Shown here: positions 38,447-48,645 of the stretch, in pieces
How positions within the stretch are numbered: the stretch's first letter is position 1
Layout of the letters: the number at the start of each line of letters is the position of its first letter
Assembly (NCBI RefSeq): GCF_026262505.1
Contig: NC_067203.1
Coordinates: 12,784,392 to 12,848,391 of the forward strand
Length of the DNA stretch: 64,000 nt
Source: Trichomonas vaginalis G3
Lineage: Eukaryota; Parabasalia; Trichomonadida; Trichomonadidae
Direction: 5' to 3'
Notes under the pieces: model-generated
The model's database searches: none
Seen by the model: the letters and a program-made list of their open reading frames with translations, nothing else
What the model was told of the DNA's origin: nothing
Made by a program: the position numbers and the translations under genes

Positions 38447-40021
38447 TTATTCCTCACTGTCGTCAGTTGCTAAGTTATAGTCGTCAAGTCTTATTATTGG
38501 TATGCCTGACTGTCTTACTTGTATTGCAAAGCAACAATCCCTCATAAATCCAATAAGTGGCTTTGGTACATTTTCAGTTGCTAGTTCAATAGGTCCTTTA
38601 ACAGACAATTTGTATGTTATTGGAGCAGTAGATGTTTGACCTTGCTGGAAGCAAAAGTCCACTTCTGTTGGAAAACCACATAAGAAATGTGTGTTGTCAT
38701 AGCTATCCCATTTATGTTCCACACTACCATCATCCACCAATGACCTCATAACATCTTCATTAAATCCTATCATATCATTGTTTGTATTGCAAGCGTTCGC
38801 AACCATTTCATAAAATACAGGTCCATATGATTTTTCAGGTTCTGCAGGCATATTTCCATAAGCTCCCATGGAAAGCTGAAGATATTTAAACTTAGGGTTC
38901 TCAAAATTAACATAATAGTTGTCTTTCTTTCTAAATAGTGCCCAAATACTTTTAACATTAATAGGCGTATAAGCTGCTGTAAATGTTGCACTTGAACTAT
39001 CTGTATTCTTTGAGAATGAACCGTCCATAGGAATCCAATCCATAACTTTAACAGGAAAACATAAAGCCTCGTTTGTATAATGTTCTACAAGTTCTGTATA
39101 AATGTTAGGGTCTAAAGAGAATGACTTTGGATGAATGAAACATTCATTAAAATCCATCTTTGTTCGAAATAGTTGCTGGGTTACAGTTGTAATAGTAACT
39201 GTTCCACTAGCTTCTATTGCCTTCGTTATCATAGTGAATGGTTCATTCCATGGAACAAATTTATTTGTCGGTGGATTTGAATCTGAAGCAAATGCAACTT
39301 TAAGAGTTGGATTGAAAGCAATGATATCATTTACAGATATAGATGTGCATTGTAAGGCGTCGCTACTGAACTTTACTTTAAGCTGAATGTTTCCTGCAAA
39401 AGCTGGAATAAATCGAATAGCTTCTAATGGAAGGAATCTTCTAACAGGAATTCTTAAACGAAGCTTAAAATCAAATGATTTTCCTGCTGTAATTGGACCA
39501 CTAACAATTTGTCCTGTTCTGCATGTTCCCGAATGACTCCATACATCTTCATGTCGAGTCTTTGAGAAAACATCTACTTTCTTTATTTGTTCGGTAGTTT
39601 GTGAGTTTGAAGTTATATATGCTTCTTCTCTTGCGTTGTCTTGAGAATATACGATACGACCATTTGCAAGGATTTGATATCCAGCAACTGCATAGAAAGC
39701 GTCATCGAAACCAATCCAAAATCCTGGTGGGTTTGTTTTATTGGAACCTGAACCAATTTCTTTATCTGCAATAAATTGACCTTCCATTTTATACGTAATG
39801 AATGTATTGTAAAGGTCCAACATATTTTCACCAGGAGGTGAGAGATTGAATGTTACCCATGTGTTATCTTTAGCAGTTCCAGGTTGTGATGGAATCTTTG
39901 CGTCAGAATATTTTCTATTAGTGTCACCAATTTGAACTGCATTGTCTATGATATCGAAATATGAGCGAATCTGATGAATATGCTCTGCTGGAGTAAATTC
40001 GTTTAGCTGTTCGTTCTGCAT
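38447..40021 (-). CDS. major capsid protein (double jelly roll) of Polinton no. 2
   Basis: A 524-residue frame that looks whole, from MQNEQLNEFTPAEHIHQI. It is rich in beta strands, with two similar halves expected for a double jelly roll (about 40-270 and 275-500). Its composition, length and place beside small virion-type genes match Polinton capsid proteins, and the RIPVRRFLPLEAIRFIPAFA segment corresponds to a comparable stretch in the relic of element no. 1. Such proteins form the trimeric capsomers of an icosahedral shell; capsid genes in Polintons led to the view that they can form virions. No virion has been shown for trichomonad copies, as far as I know. Confidence 0.7.
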   Translation of the reverse strand: MQNEQLNEFTPAEHIHQIRSYFDIIDNAVQIGDTNRKYSDAKIPSQPGTAKDNTWVTFNLSPPGENMLDLYNTFITYKMEGQFIADKEIGSGSNKTNPPGFWIGFDDAFYAVAGYQILANGRIVYSQDNAREEAYITSNSQTTEQIKKVDVFSKTRHEDVWSHSGTCRTGQIVSGPITAGKSFDFKLRLRIPVRRFLPLEAIRFIPAFAGNIQLKVKFSSDALQCTSISVNDIIAFNPTLKVAFASDSNPPTNKFVPWNEPFTMITKAIEASGTVTITTVTQQLFRTKMDFNECFIHPKSFSLDPNIYTELVEHYTNEALCFPVKVMDWIPMDGSFSKNTDSSSATFTAAYTPINVKSIWALFRKKDNYYVNFENPKFKYLQLSMGAYGNMPAEPEKSYGPVFYEMVANACNTNNDMIGFNEDVMRSLVDDGSVEHKWDSYDNTHFLCGFPTEVDFCFQQGQTSTAPITYKLSVKGPIELATENVPKPLIGFMRDCCFAIQVRQSGIPIIRLDDYNLATDDSEE

Positions 40022-40044
40022 GTATTTACTTCAGATAAAAATAT

Positions 40045-40482
40045 CTATTTACTTCATTATTCTCACTCTTCTTCTTGGTATTCGTGGTGGAAGTTGTTTC
40101 TTGACATTTTCAATGAACTGTACATTCTCTTTTGTCTCAACTTCTTTCACTGGCGGGTCAGGGTTCTTTGACTCGGTTTGTTTTTCAATGAAATTCACGA
40201 ACTTTGCAATAAGCTCTTGGTTCGTTATTGAAAGTACATCTGGCTTCTTTTCTTCTGTTCTATTGACTTTTCAGTTTGAACAGAAGGTTTTATATGGGCT
40301 TCGTGGACTTCACCCTTGCCATGCACCTTAATGTTGTCGCTCTCTGCATTCGCTAATGGAACCTTTCTTTTTCTTACGTATATTTTACCATCTTTACTCT
40401 GACTTACGTAATAGAAAGGATGTTGTATTCCTCTTGCGTCATTTAATATAATAGACTCTCGCTCTGATTTTGACAAGCTCAT
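40045..40482 (-). CDS. small basic protein(s) of Polinton no. 2
   Basis: A frame from the ATG at 40480-40482 (MSLSKSERESIILNDARGIQ), about 85 residues, with a strand-rich segment YYVSQSKDGKIYVRKRKVP; further element-like sequence rich in Lys, Glu and Pro (KQTESKNPDPPVKEVET) continues toward 40045. It shares the SKDGKIYVRKRK pattern with the protein at 37674-37910. No known function. The region looks broken. Confidence 0.4.
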
Positions 40483-40527
40483 TTTACATCGGTTAAAGTT
40501 TTAATTTAGTTTTTTATCTGCAGTCAA

Positions 40528-40782
40528 ATGACTCAGACAAGCCCTACGGACAAGACCCAAGGTGTCATAGATGTTGAAGCATTGAAGAAAGAAATTCGCG
40601 AGCAAATTTTATCCGAACTGAAGGAACAAAAACAAGAACAAAAGCCAGAGAGACCAAAGAGAAAACTTAGTGAAAAACAACTAGCTGCATTAGCTGCTGG
40701 AAGACAGAAGAACCCACGTTTGCTGGCGAAAAAAGCTAGAGAAGAAGCAAAAGCTAAAGAAGCTGAAGCAAAGAAAGAGTAA
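40528..40782 (+). CDS. small basic coiled-coil protein of Polinton no. 2
   Basis: An 84-residue plus-strand frame, starting MTQTSPTDKTQGVIDVEAL. A Lys/Glu/Gln-rich helix (LKKEIREQILSELKEQKQEQ) leads to a basic, alanine-rich end (KKAREEAKAKEAEAKKE). The LSEKQLAALAAGRQKNP segment resembles short DNA-binding or AT-hook-like motifs seen in virus-type proteins. It is divergent from the 40482 gene and 24 bp upstream of the next plus-strand gene, so probably co-expressed with it. Confidence 0.5.
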   Translation: MTQTSPTDKTQGVIDVEALKKEIREQILSELKEQKQEQKPERPKRKLSEKQLAALAAGRQKNPRLLAKKAREEAKAKEAEAKKE

Positions 40783-40806
40783 ATGGTTTATTTTTATCCG
40801 AATTAA

Positions 40807-41664
40807 ATGTATAGACAAATACCTTTAACTGTTGCGTTCAGTAGTGAAAACCCTGACGTCAAAATAAAGGGGAACAGAGTAACGTTTAAGTTTCCAACAG
40901 ACTGGATTGTGAACATAAATGAAGAGAAGTACATTGGCATAACATCTATGTATATAACACGTGCTTTCAGAAAGGTTGACTTTATACTTCAAGTCGAGAT
41001 AGAAAATGACGAACAGTCTTTAAGCGCCCAAAACATTCACATATACAAATACTTTAAAGACGATACAACATTGCAACAATGTATGATTTCATTTAATGAG
41101 ATGTTCGAGAAAAAGTTCAACATTGAAGTACAAACTTTACAGCCTTTACGTGAGTTTCTTGCACAACTGAAAGAAGAAGGTAGTCAGCCACAACTTATAG
41201 ACTTTCATTATGAATTTAATGAAAATGAAGATGGAACTCATGACTGTCAATTCATTGTATTCTCACCATTCAATGAAGTCGCTAAAAAGAAAGAAAATCC
41301 ATTACGTATAAGATTTCAAATCTCCGAACCAAGTGATGATTTTAAGAATGTTTTCAATTATGATGCAATGCTTCCGAGGAAAAATGAATTTTCAAAGATT
41401 GTAACACCTGGCATTTGGGATAGAAAGCAAGCAATACTTTACTCTAATATAGCCAAAGGCGTTGAAAATGAGTTCATTGGTCATACAAGAACTTCACCAC
41501 TTCCTAACCCTAAATACTATAAATTAACTGGCTTCAATCGTGAGTTTTGGATAGACATGTACTCCACTCATGACCATAAATGTCCAGTGTTCTTGCCTCC
41601 AGATGGGAAGGACTGTCTCTACATTGAAGCACAACTCTTAAACTCTACCATCGCAGTATTGTAA
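40807..41664 (+). CDS. possible minor capsid (penton-like) protein of Polinton no. 2
   Basis: A 285-residue plus-strand frame that looks whole (MYRQIPLTVAFSSENPDVKI). It is beta-rich (NRVTFKFPTDWIVNINEEKYIGITSMYI), with a central helical segment and no transmembrane part. Length and position two genes from the capsid gene fit the penton or minor capsid protein found in Polintons, but no diagnostic motif is seen. In-frame with good codons throughout. Alternative: another conserved Maverick protein of unknown role. Confidence 0.4.
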   Translation: MYRQIPLTVAFSSENPDVKIKGNRVTFKFPTDWIVNINEEKYIGITSMYITRAFRKVDFILQVEIENDEQSLSAQNIHIYKYFKDDTTLQQCMISFNEMFEKKFNIEVQTLQPLREFLAQLKEEGSQPQLIDFHYEFNENEDGTHDCQFIVFSPFNEVAKKKENPLRIRFQISEPSDDFKNVFNYDAMLPRKNEFSKIVTPGIWDRKQAILYSNIAKGVENEFIGHTRTSPLPNPKYYKLTGFNREFWIDMYSTHDHKCPVFLPPDGKDCLYIEAQLLNSTIAVL

Positions 41665-41724
41665 AATCTACGCTAGCTTTATTTTTATCACGAATGACCT
41701 CATTGCTGACAAAAATAAATGACC

Positions 41725-44700
41725 TCAGAACTTCAACTTACGAATAAAGCTTGTTTTAGTCGTTATTGAAAAGTTGAACTTTTCAGCAAAGCAAGGTTGA
41801 CATGACTTACATAAGTCGAATGCAATCTCTTGACCATCATGAAGTGCTTTGTAAAGTTTCATTAAACTGAACTCAGAGTCTTTGTCATATGTTCCAACAG
41901 GTATGTGAATGTTCTTATCTTCATTGTAATAGCATTGTATAGCTTCAGGAAACATTTCATTAGCGGTTAAAGCAATAACATCTTGCTTCACGCCTTTCAT
42001 TCTGCAGTGAAATGCAACTTCATTTAAATCGTTAGTGAGTAAGTCTATGTAGGTCTTCTTTCCACAGAAAATACTTTTATAAGCTAAACTTTGTTTTCCA
42101 GGTGTTATTTCTGCAAAGTCGCTATGAAATTGACCAAGGTTCTTTCCTATAAGTTCGCGACCATATCTCTTCTTAAACTCTGCTGCAAGCTTTGGGATGT
42201 CTTCATTATATAAGTGCATACTGTCGGTATCCTGGTAAAAGATTTGAAGTCCCATGTCCTCTGCAGTACAGAATACTTCATTCATAATACGTTTTGACAT
42301 AGACAGAATATTAACACCAAGTGGACAGAAGTTAAAGTGTCTGCAAATGCTTTTCGTTAGCTTGAAAATAGTTTTATCTGAACCATCCAAACCTTCGAAC
42401 TTCACTATATGGTTGTAATTTCTTATAGCATATCTTATAGCATCTTTGTCATCTACTATGGTTATTTTTGACTCAATAGGAGATAGAATAGTTTTGCCAT
42501 AAATGCTGTTCAGAATGAGTTTTATAATTTCTTGTAAGGGGTTTTCTTCTTTCTTATACTTTAACCTTAACTCAAACAACTTCTTTACTTCATCTCTTAT
42601 TCTCATATCTCTGTTTCCATCGTAATAGTATCCTTGCAACACTTCACATTTGACACCTTGATATTTTATGAGGTCTTGTAATGTTATATGGTCAACATAC
42701 ATGAGACAGCAAGTGTTTGAACTTCTTGGAACGTTAAGTTCTGGATTTAGTTCAGGGTCGCAAACTATTAAATGAAAGTGTCTGGGTATACCAATCTCTG
42801 TTATCTTAATGAGAACAAAGAAGCCAGACATAAACTTTTCACCAATGGGTTCCTTTTGGTCGTCATCGAATAAATGTCTCATGAGATACTCTGTGCTTAA
42901 CATTTCTTCCTTCAATACTTTTGGAATACCTTCTAAAGTATAAAGTCTTGCTATAGCTGAAGGATATAATGAAACAGTGTCGAAGTCAGCAATGAGTTTC
43001 TTTTTGCTCTTTTGTTTCATGTTATCTGACAACATACATCTTCCACCTTGAATGCATCTCGAAATAAATTCTCTTGGTTTATTTGAGAGGTCATAAAGAT
43101 TTCCATTCGGGAAGTATACTCTGTTCTCAAACAATTTGTTAGCAATAGAACAAATACTAACGTAGTCATAAACGTTTAAATCAAACTCTTTCAATAAGTC
43201 ATTGCGGAACTTTACAAAACCTTCTCTTAAAATTCTTACATCTTGTTTGCAGTAAAACGTGCTATATTTTTCTAAGTCGAAGTGGTTTTCATCTATTCTG
43301 CAACCTTTGATGGAATCTATGTTCTTCATAAATGTATCTGCATCATGGATAAACTTACATGCTTCAGAAATGACACCAAGTTCTGTTGTCATTTGCTAAC
43401 AAAACACTGCTGTAGTAGTTATATGGAAATACTTCTTTCGGTCCTGTTTGTAAGTTAAACATAGCAGGAAATAGTTTAAGCTTCTTATTTATAACACTGT
43501 AAGAGTCTTTTATAATAATTGCCCTTCCTTTATATAAACCAGTTATTTGCATTGTTCGTGAACCTTTAATGATGGGAGTTCCTTTCACTTCTGTCATGTG
43601 TCTTAAGATGAAGTTTATGTCATAACTGAGGTTATGGAAATATATTAAACTCTTGTCAGGAAGTCTTTCCAAAAATTCTGTTGCACAGTTTTGACCCCAA
43701 ATACTTTCACTAACTGAACCATCTTCACTGTCATAACAGATGTTAAAAGCTTTATGAAAGCCATCCGTACTACACTCAAAGTCAGCAAAGAAAACGTGCT
43801 CAGGTATGAACTTACATTTAGCTTTATTTACTTCTTTTGACTCTGCTTTCTTCTTCAGTTGTACACAATACTTTGGAGCATATGTCAAATCTTTAAATGG
43901 TGCAAGGTTCTGTTTATATAAGTCAGTCGTATATGTGAAAAGTTCTCCATAAGAAATAGGTTCAAAATATTTGCACTCCCACAATGTTTTCATAACATCC
44001 CATAGCGGTGTAGTTCTATCCATGCGAACTACATATTTATCTTCTCTCTTTGTATATATTTTCATCTGTTTTTCAATGTTCATTCCACCACACTCCTTCA
44101 AGATTTCTATATAGTTTCGAATGAAATATGTTGTCATTGGAAGTCTTTCATTTAGCATGTAGTGGTCTTCAACAAGAAGTAAGTCAATAGTTCGAACAGT
44201 TTCACATTCTTTTGGTATGTATCTCTTTATTTCATTATGTCTTGAGTCATTGAAGTAACCAATGGTAACATTAAATGCTATACCTGTTGCGTCAGAAATT
44301 TCTTGTACTTTACTTTGAGGAAAGTCTCTAACACGAATGACTTCTCTCATGTGGTCAATAGTTTCTTCATTTACTCCAGCCTGAATGCAAGCATAAACGA
44401 AGCAGTTATCTTCTGTCATAAGTGTTGCAGTTCTTTTGTTCAGTTCATTGAAGATTTGGTAGCGTTCAAGATTTATAGGTAATGTGCAAAGATACTTCCA
44501 GAACTGCCCGCTTCTCTTCTTATAAAACTTCTTTTCACCATTATCTTTCCAAAAGCTTTCTATAAGTGCTGGGTTTCCTGTTTGCTTAAGAGCTTCCAAA
44601 ATGGCTTTCTGGTCATTTGTCAGTGTGCTTTCATCTCTATATGGTCTCTTTTTTGGTTTGCCTTTCTTTACATCTGACATCGTTAAGCCTTCATATTCTG

Positions 44701-45643
44701 TTAAATCATACATCTTTATTTCGGTAAGATTCTTTATGTTTGTCAAGAAGAAGTCATAGTGCATTTCAACAATACCTGCAGCATTTGCTTCTATCTCTGA
44801 TATAAAGTTCTCCTTCAAGAGCTGATGTAGTAATGTTCCAATATTATTGAGGTTTAACGTAGAACATTCATACTTTCCACCAAGTTTATAACATACCATC
44901 CATCTCTGTTGGGAGTTTATTTTAATTTTCTCTAAGAGTCTCATGAAAACCTTACCGAAATGTTTGTGTAAGTAGTCTCTGTTTGGTTCATCTAAAGCTT
45001 CGATGTTAAAGTCAATGAGTCTATTGCCTGACTTCACATTCCTCTTCCTATTTTCTTCATCTTTCTTTAACCATCTCTCACCTTCTTTTGGTTTGTCGTC
45101 AATGGAACGAATGACATTATTAGCTTTGCGAACTTGTTCTATAGCACTTTTAAACATCTCTCTTCTCTGTTGTTTCAGTGTGTCATCTCTCTTTCGTGTT
45201 TCACCAACGTTTGCATTTGTTATGTCAAACATTTCTCTTCTTACTTCATGTGGTACAGCTCTTCTTGTTTCACCAACGTTTGCATTTGTTATGTCAAACA
45301 TCTCTTGACGAACGTCATGTGAAAGAGCTTTACGAGTATGACCAACGTTTGCATTTGTTATGTCAAACATTTCTCTTCTTACTTCATGAGGTATTGAACG
45401 TCTATGATATAAGTCAATAGCAACGTCATTTAAAGGAAATGCTCTTGCATGGACTTCGTCCTCGCCGCGTTGCGGCTTTATGAACTCATGAATTCTATCA
45501 TAAGTTATTTCACCATTATAGTCATTGAGGATGTCAGCGAGTGCCTTTTTGTTTGTTGTGTAATGCTTTGCAACATCTATATTAGCTTCTGTAAGAAGTT
45601 GTTTTATTTCCGAGTGTTCTAACTTAGACAACTTCCGATACAT
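41725..45643 (-). CDS. protein-primed family B DNA polymerase region of Polinton no. 2
   Basis: This region holds the element's PolB. On the C-terminal side (41725-43392) the polymerase motifs are visible: motif A as DFDTVSLYPSAIA, motif B as ILNSIYGKT, and motif C as YQDTDSMH. On the N-terminal side (43364-45643) there is a 3'-5' exonuclease-like segment (FFADFECSTDGF; YFHNLSYDINFIL) and a long extension with a 23-residue tandem repeat. PolB of this family uses a protein primer to copy linear DNA with inverted ends. The region looks broken (one break suspected). It is the longest gene of the element and marks it as a Polinton rather than a plain transposon. Confidence 0.88.
45200..45400 (-). 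repeat. 69-bp tandem repeat in the PolB N-terminal extension
   Basis: Three copies with period 69 bp (23 codons); the shared core ACCAACGTTTGCATTTGTTA begins at 45203, 45272 and 45341. Each encodes a variant of EVRREMFDITNANVGETRKA. In-frame and similar but not identical, so either recent duplication or selected repetition in the protein-primer/extension part. Confidence 0.8.
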
Positions 45644-45694
45644 CTTTAGTAGGAAATAAAAAAAATATTTTTTGAAAAAATAAACTTAGAAAAA

Positions 45695-46039
45695 TTATTT
45701 CTTTCTATATTTGCCATTCCGAACTTCGAAAAGATGTTTTATACCAGCATAGAATTTTTCTCTAGAGCTTGGTCTTATATTGTTTTCATGACAATATTTT
45801 CTATATTCTTCATATAAAGCCTTTTTTTCATACATTTCATAAGGACAATCTAACCAGAATAGTGCATATCCAGTTTCGTTATCTAGGTCTCTATATGTTT
45901 CTTCTGTTTGTAGAATTTCGCTTTCTTCTATTTGTAGAATTTCGCTTTCTCTATTTAGTTCTATGACTATATATTGTGGCTTAAAAAGATGTGGGCAAGA
46001 AGGGTCTGGCGCTATGTAAAAAGTTAATTTTTCTGTCAT
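45695..46039 (-). CDS. hypothetical protein of Polinton no. 2
   Basis: A 114-residue frame from the ATG at 46037-46039 (MTEKLTFYIAPDPSCPHLF). The middle is acidic with a duplicated ESEILQ(I/T)EE motif. The C-terminal part (YEEYRKYCHENNIRPSSREKFYAGIKHLF) resembles the small helical end domain of virus primases and phage regulators, which often reads EYCxENxIxPxSxxxFGxxL. That similarity is by eye. It precedes the polymerase region on the same strand. Confidence 0.45.
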   Translation of the reverse strand: MTEKLTFYIAPDPSCPHLFKPQYIVIELNRESEILQIEESEILQTEETYRDLDNETGYALFWLDCPYEMYEKKALYEEYRKYCHENNIRPSSREKFYAGIKHLFEVRNGKYRKK

Positions 46040-46128
46040 CTTTTCTATCGGATAAAAAATATTTTTTGAAAAAATTAGATTAGATTTTTTTAAGTTATTT
46101 TTCAAAATAATTTAATATTTTTATTTTA

Positions 46129-46353
46129 ATGAAACACATGCAAGATTGCAAGTTCTTTTCATACAATGCTCTCGCTACTGTCATCAAGAATGAGTTCAAT
46201 AATGCTTCAAACGTCAATGTTATCTTTAACAAGAAGTTTGTGAAAGAATCTAAGTTTGGTCAGTATGTCAGACCATTAGCTATTGTCATTGACCGCAAAC
46301 GTTATACTTCACAAGAGTTAGCAGTAGTTTTGAAACAAAAGGTTTCTTCGTGA
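46129..46353 (+). CDS. hypothetical protein of Polinton no. 2
   Basis: A 74-residue plus-strand frame (MKHMQDCKFFSYNALATVIK), alpha/beta, ending VVLKQKVSS. It overlaps the next plus-strand frame by 4 bases (46350-46353), the classic end-start overlap of co-transcribed genes. Function unknown. Confidence 0.45.
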   Translation: MKHMQDCKFFSYNALATVIKNEFNNASNVNVIFNKKFVKESKFGQYVRPLAIVIDRKRYTSQELAVVLKQKVSS

Positions 46354-46601
46354 ATGTCAAAGATACTCATTATACTATTATAAAGAACTCCAACATTGAC
46401 TTCTTCAGTATTGCTATGAATCTTTCCGAACAGAAAGAATATAAGAAGGGTGAAACAAATGTGAAATATTATTCTTCATCTCTGAAAACAATAACGAACA
46501 AAGATGTTATACAAAAGTTCTTACCAAAGGTTGAAGAAGCTTCTATTGACATTGACGAAGGAAGTGAAATGGTTGAAGAAATTGACCCTGACGTCATTTA
46601 A
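46350..46601 (+). CDS. hypothetical protein of Polinton no. 2
   Basis: An open frame of 83 codons following the previous gene with a 4-base overlap. The beginning is alpha/beta (VKDTHYTIIKNSNIDFFSIA) and the end is strongly acidic (EEASIDIDEGSEMVEEIDPD). The usual ATG is absent at the frame start (GTG), so the start is uncertain. No family recognised. Confidence 0.35.
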   Translation: MNVKDTHYTIIKNSNIDFFSIAMNLSEQKEYKKGETNVKYYSSSLKTITNKDVIQKFLPKVEEASIDIDEGSEMVEEIDPDVI

Positions 46602-46619
46602 GCAAAAATATATTTTTGG

Positions 46620-46835
46620 TTAGTCTTCATATCGATATTTTACAACAATTCCCCAATGTATAAACTTTTCATACGCTTTTTCATAAGCTTTATATACCTT
46701 CAGAAATTTTGCATAATCTTTAGAAGCATTTAGATATTGTTTAAATGCTTTGTATGTCTTCAGAAATTTTGCATAATCTTTTACATGTTGTTCGTTCTCT
46801 TCTTCTGTCATGAGTTCCGAATATTCTAAATTCAT
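46620..46835 (-). CDS. small helical repeat protein of Polinton no. 2
   Basis: A 71-residue frame (MNLEYSELMTEEENEQHVKD) with an internal duplication: DYAKFLKTYKAFKQYLNASK and DYAKFLKVYKAYEKAYEKF. Tyr/Lys/Phe-rich amphipathic helices. No family recognised. Confidence 0.45.
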   Translation of the reverse strand: MNLEYSELMTEEENEQHVKDYAKFLKTYKAFKQYLNASKDYAKFLKVYKAYEKAYEKFIHWGIVVKYRYED

Positions 46836-46889
46836 GTTCTTTCATATGAGATAAAATTTTATAAAAAAATAAAATTAGCTTAGATTTTT

Positions 46890-47714
46890 TTATTCTTCCT
46901 CTTTGAAGTTATCGAAATATTCTGTTATTTTTTCCTTCAGTAATGTTAAGTCTTCTTTGAATGTAAGTATTGTGCAACCTTTGATGTCATAGTGTGTTTG
47001 AGGAAGAGTATTTTTGACAATTTCCTTTATTTGCTCATTCGGTGTCATTGAAATCGGTAAGTTTTCACGATAGAACCAGTTTCTGTCAGATTTGTAAATC
47101 TTAGCAAGGTCATAAAAGCTTTTGTTGTTTCTTCTGACTAAATGCAACATAACCATATCTTTATCTTCTTCTTTCTCCAACTCTTCAGTATATATCATAT
47201 ACTTATAACTCTTTTCCTTTCCTTTTGGTACTGAACGTGGTATTCTTTTCTGTATGCTTTTGTCTTTGGATTCAATGACTTCATCTTTTGCTTGAAGTTT
47301 CTTTTCCATCTCTCCACGTTCTTGTCTATGAATTTCGTCAAGAAGTCTGTAAACATGCCATGCATAACGAGGAGAAGCCCACATTGCAACTGCATTTACT
47401 AAAAGTCTATGAACATAATAACCTCTTAAATTTATTGGCAAATTTTTACGATTTTCATGTGTTTTATGCAAGACCGAAAAAAGTCGGTCTAGAGAAATTT
47501 CACTCAAAAGTTCTTGTGTGCTTTGGTTTTTGAACCAGTCGTCTGCGTGTTTAGTGTCTGGAGCAAAACATGCTGTCAAAATACTTTGCATTTGGTACAT
47601 ATCGTCTTTGACCGAACGAATGAGACGGAGTTGTTTGTTAAACTGAACCCACTCGTATTCTTCATTTATGGCTTCATGAACGATAGCAGTTGTTGTGTTC
47701 TCTGTTGTTGACAT
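46890..47714 (-). CDS. KilA-N domain protein of Polinton no. 2
   Basis: A 274-residue frame from the ATG at 47712-47714 (MSTTENTTTAIVHEAINEEY). Residues about 60-130 match the KilA-N DNA-binding fold: HADDWFKNQSTQELL, then NLRGYYVHRLLVNAVAMWAS and PRYAWHVYRLLDEI. A coiled coil follows (about 135-165, REEMEKKLQAKDEVIESK-like), then a C-terminal part (YKYMIYTEELEKEEDKDM...FYRENLP) resembling the domain often appended to KilA-N in poxviruses, iridoviruses and other large DNA viruses. KilA-N proteins bind DNA and are thought to regulate replication or transcription. The copy looks whole. A clear sign of gene flow between Polintons and large DNA viruses. Confidence 0.82.
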   Translation of the reverse strand: MSTTENTTTAIVHEAINEEYEWVQFNKQLRLIRSVKDDMYQMQSILTACFAPDTKHADDWFKNQSTQELLSEISLDRLFSVLHKTHENRKNLPINLRGYYVHRLLVNAVAMWASPRYAWHVYRLLDEIHRQERGEMEKKLQAKDEVIESKDKSIQKRIPRSVPKGKEKSYKYMIYTEELEKEEDKDMVMLHLVRRNNKSFYDLAKIYKSDRNWFYRENLPISMTPNEQIKEIVKNTLPQTHYDIKGCTILTFKEDLTLLKEKITEYFDNFKEEE

Positions 47715-48079
47715 ATCTGTCCTTACATACAAAATAAAAAAATAAATAAAAATAAAACTAACTTTATTTTTCTGTGTTAAAGAAATGTTAAAAATTCAGG
47801 GTTACATATGTGAAAAGAAGTCACGAACAAATGAAGGTCATAAGATTCAGCACATAATTCTGAATTGAATGGTGTGTCATACATGTCAAGCCGTCAAGAA
47901 TTGAAGGAGATACGAGGCTATAAAGATTTTGGATATTTTCTGACACACACCCTGAGGGAAAAGTGACAAAACACGACGATAGAAAAAAGTGACAAAATTG
48001 AGAGAAAGTTGTTTCCCGACCAAAATGCAATCATGTTGAAAAAGTGACATTTGTAAAGTTAGACGATAGGATTTCCTGA

Positions 48080-48380
48080 AAAAGTGCAAGACTTGTTCTG
48101 AATCAGGACAAGATTTGTCTTGAAAAAATACAAGACTTGTTCTGAAAAAATACAAGACTTGTTCTGAAAAAAATACAAGACTTGTCTTGAATCAGGACAA
48201 TTGTTCTCAAATTTGAGAACTTTACAAGAAAAACTGACTAAAAAGTGCAAGACTTGTTCTGAATCAGGACAAGATTTGTCTTGAAAAAATACAAGACTTG
48301 TTCTGAAAAAATACAAGACTTGTTCTGAAAAAATACAAGACTTGTCTTGAATCAGGACAAAACTTTACAAAATGTAAACT
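48080..48380. repeat. iteron-like repeat block of Polinton no. 2
   Basis: Two large copies 161 bp apart (starting near 48081 and 48242), each built from the short module AATACAAGACTTGTTCTGAA in several copies, flanked by TGAATCAGGACAAGATTTGT. Modules contain the dyad CAAGAC..GTCTTG. Between the two large copies lies an 18-base perfect palindrome GTTCTCAAATTTGAGAAC (48203-48220). The whole lies in a noncoding stretch of about 850 bp between the KilA-N gene and the 312-residue gene. Open frames reported on it are composed of the repeats themselves and are not genes. Confidence 0.8.
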
Positions 48381-48583
48381 TTACATAACCGTTTCTATCG
48401 TACATGATATTTAGTTGACATTGTAAACTATCTTCATGTAAAGTATGGCGGTTTGAAACCGTCGGGAACCTTCACTTTTTTGACGAACTTTCCGCAGCAA
48501 TTTTTAAAATTTGTGAAAACTCAACGGTTTGACACGTGCCATATGTCATTTTACTCAGAATTTTGTGCTGAATTCAGCAAAAA

Positions 48584-48645
48584 TAATGTTTATGTTAGCA
48601 TGTTAGATCTAACACGTTTTCTAACCTCTTTTCTAACATAACTAT
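48584..48645. repeat. 60-bp repeat, copy 2 (with GTTAGATCTAAC palindrome)
   Basis: Contains AAAATAATGTTTATGTTAGC, the perfect 12-base palindrome GTTAGATCTAAC (48602-48613) and TTTTCTAACCTCTTTTCTAA. Near-identical to 37600-37665 (direct, copy 1) and to 49683-49745 (inverted, copy 3). Copies 2 and 3 flank one gene. Confidence 0.85.

Noticed and set aside
47886-48316. Two repeat-rich minus-strand frames (FRTSLVFFQDKSCPDSEQV pattern)
   Set aside because: They are translations of the iteron-like repeats and have no composition or context of a real protein.
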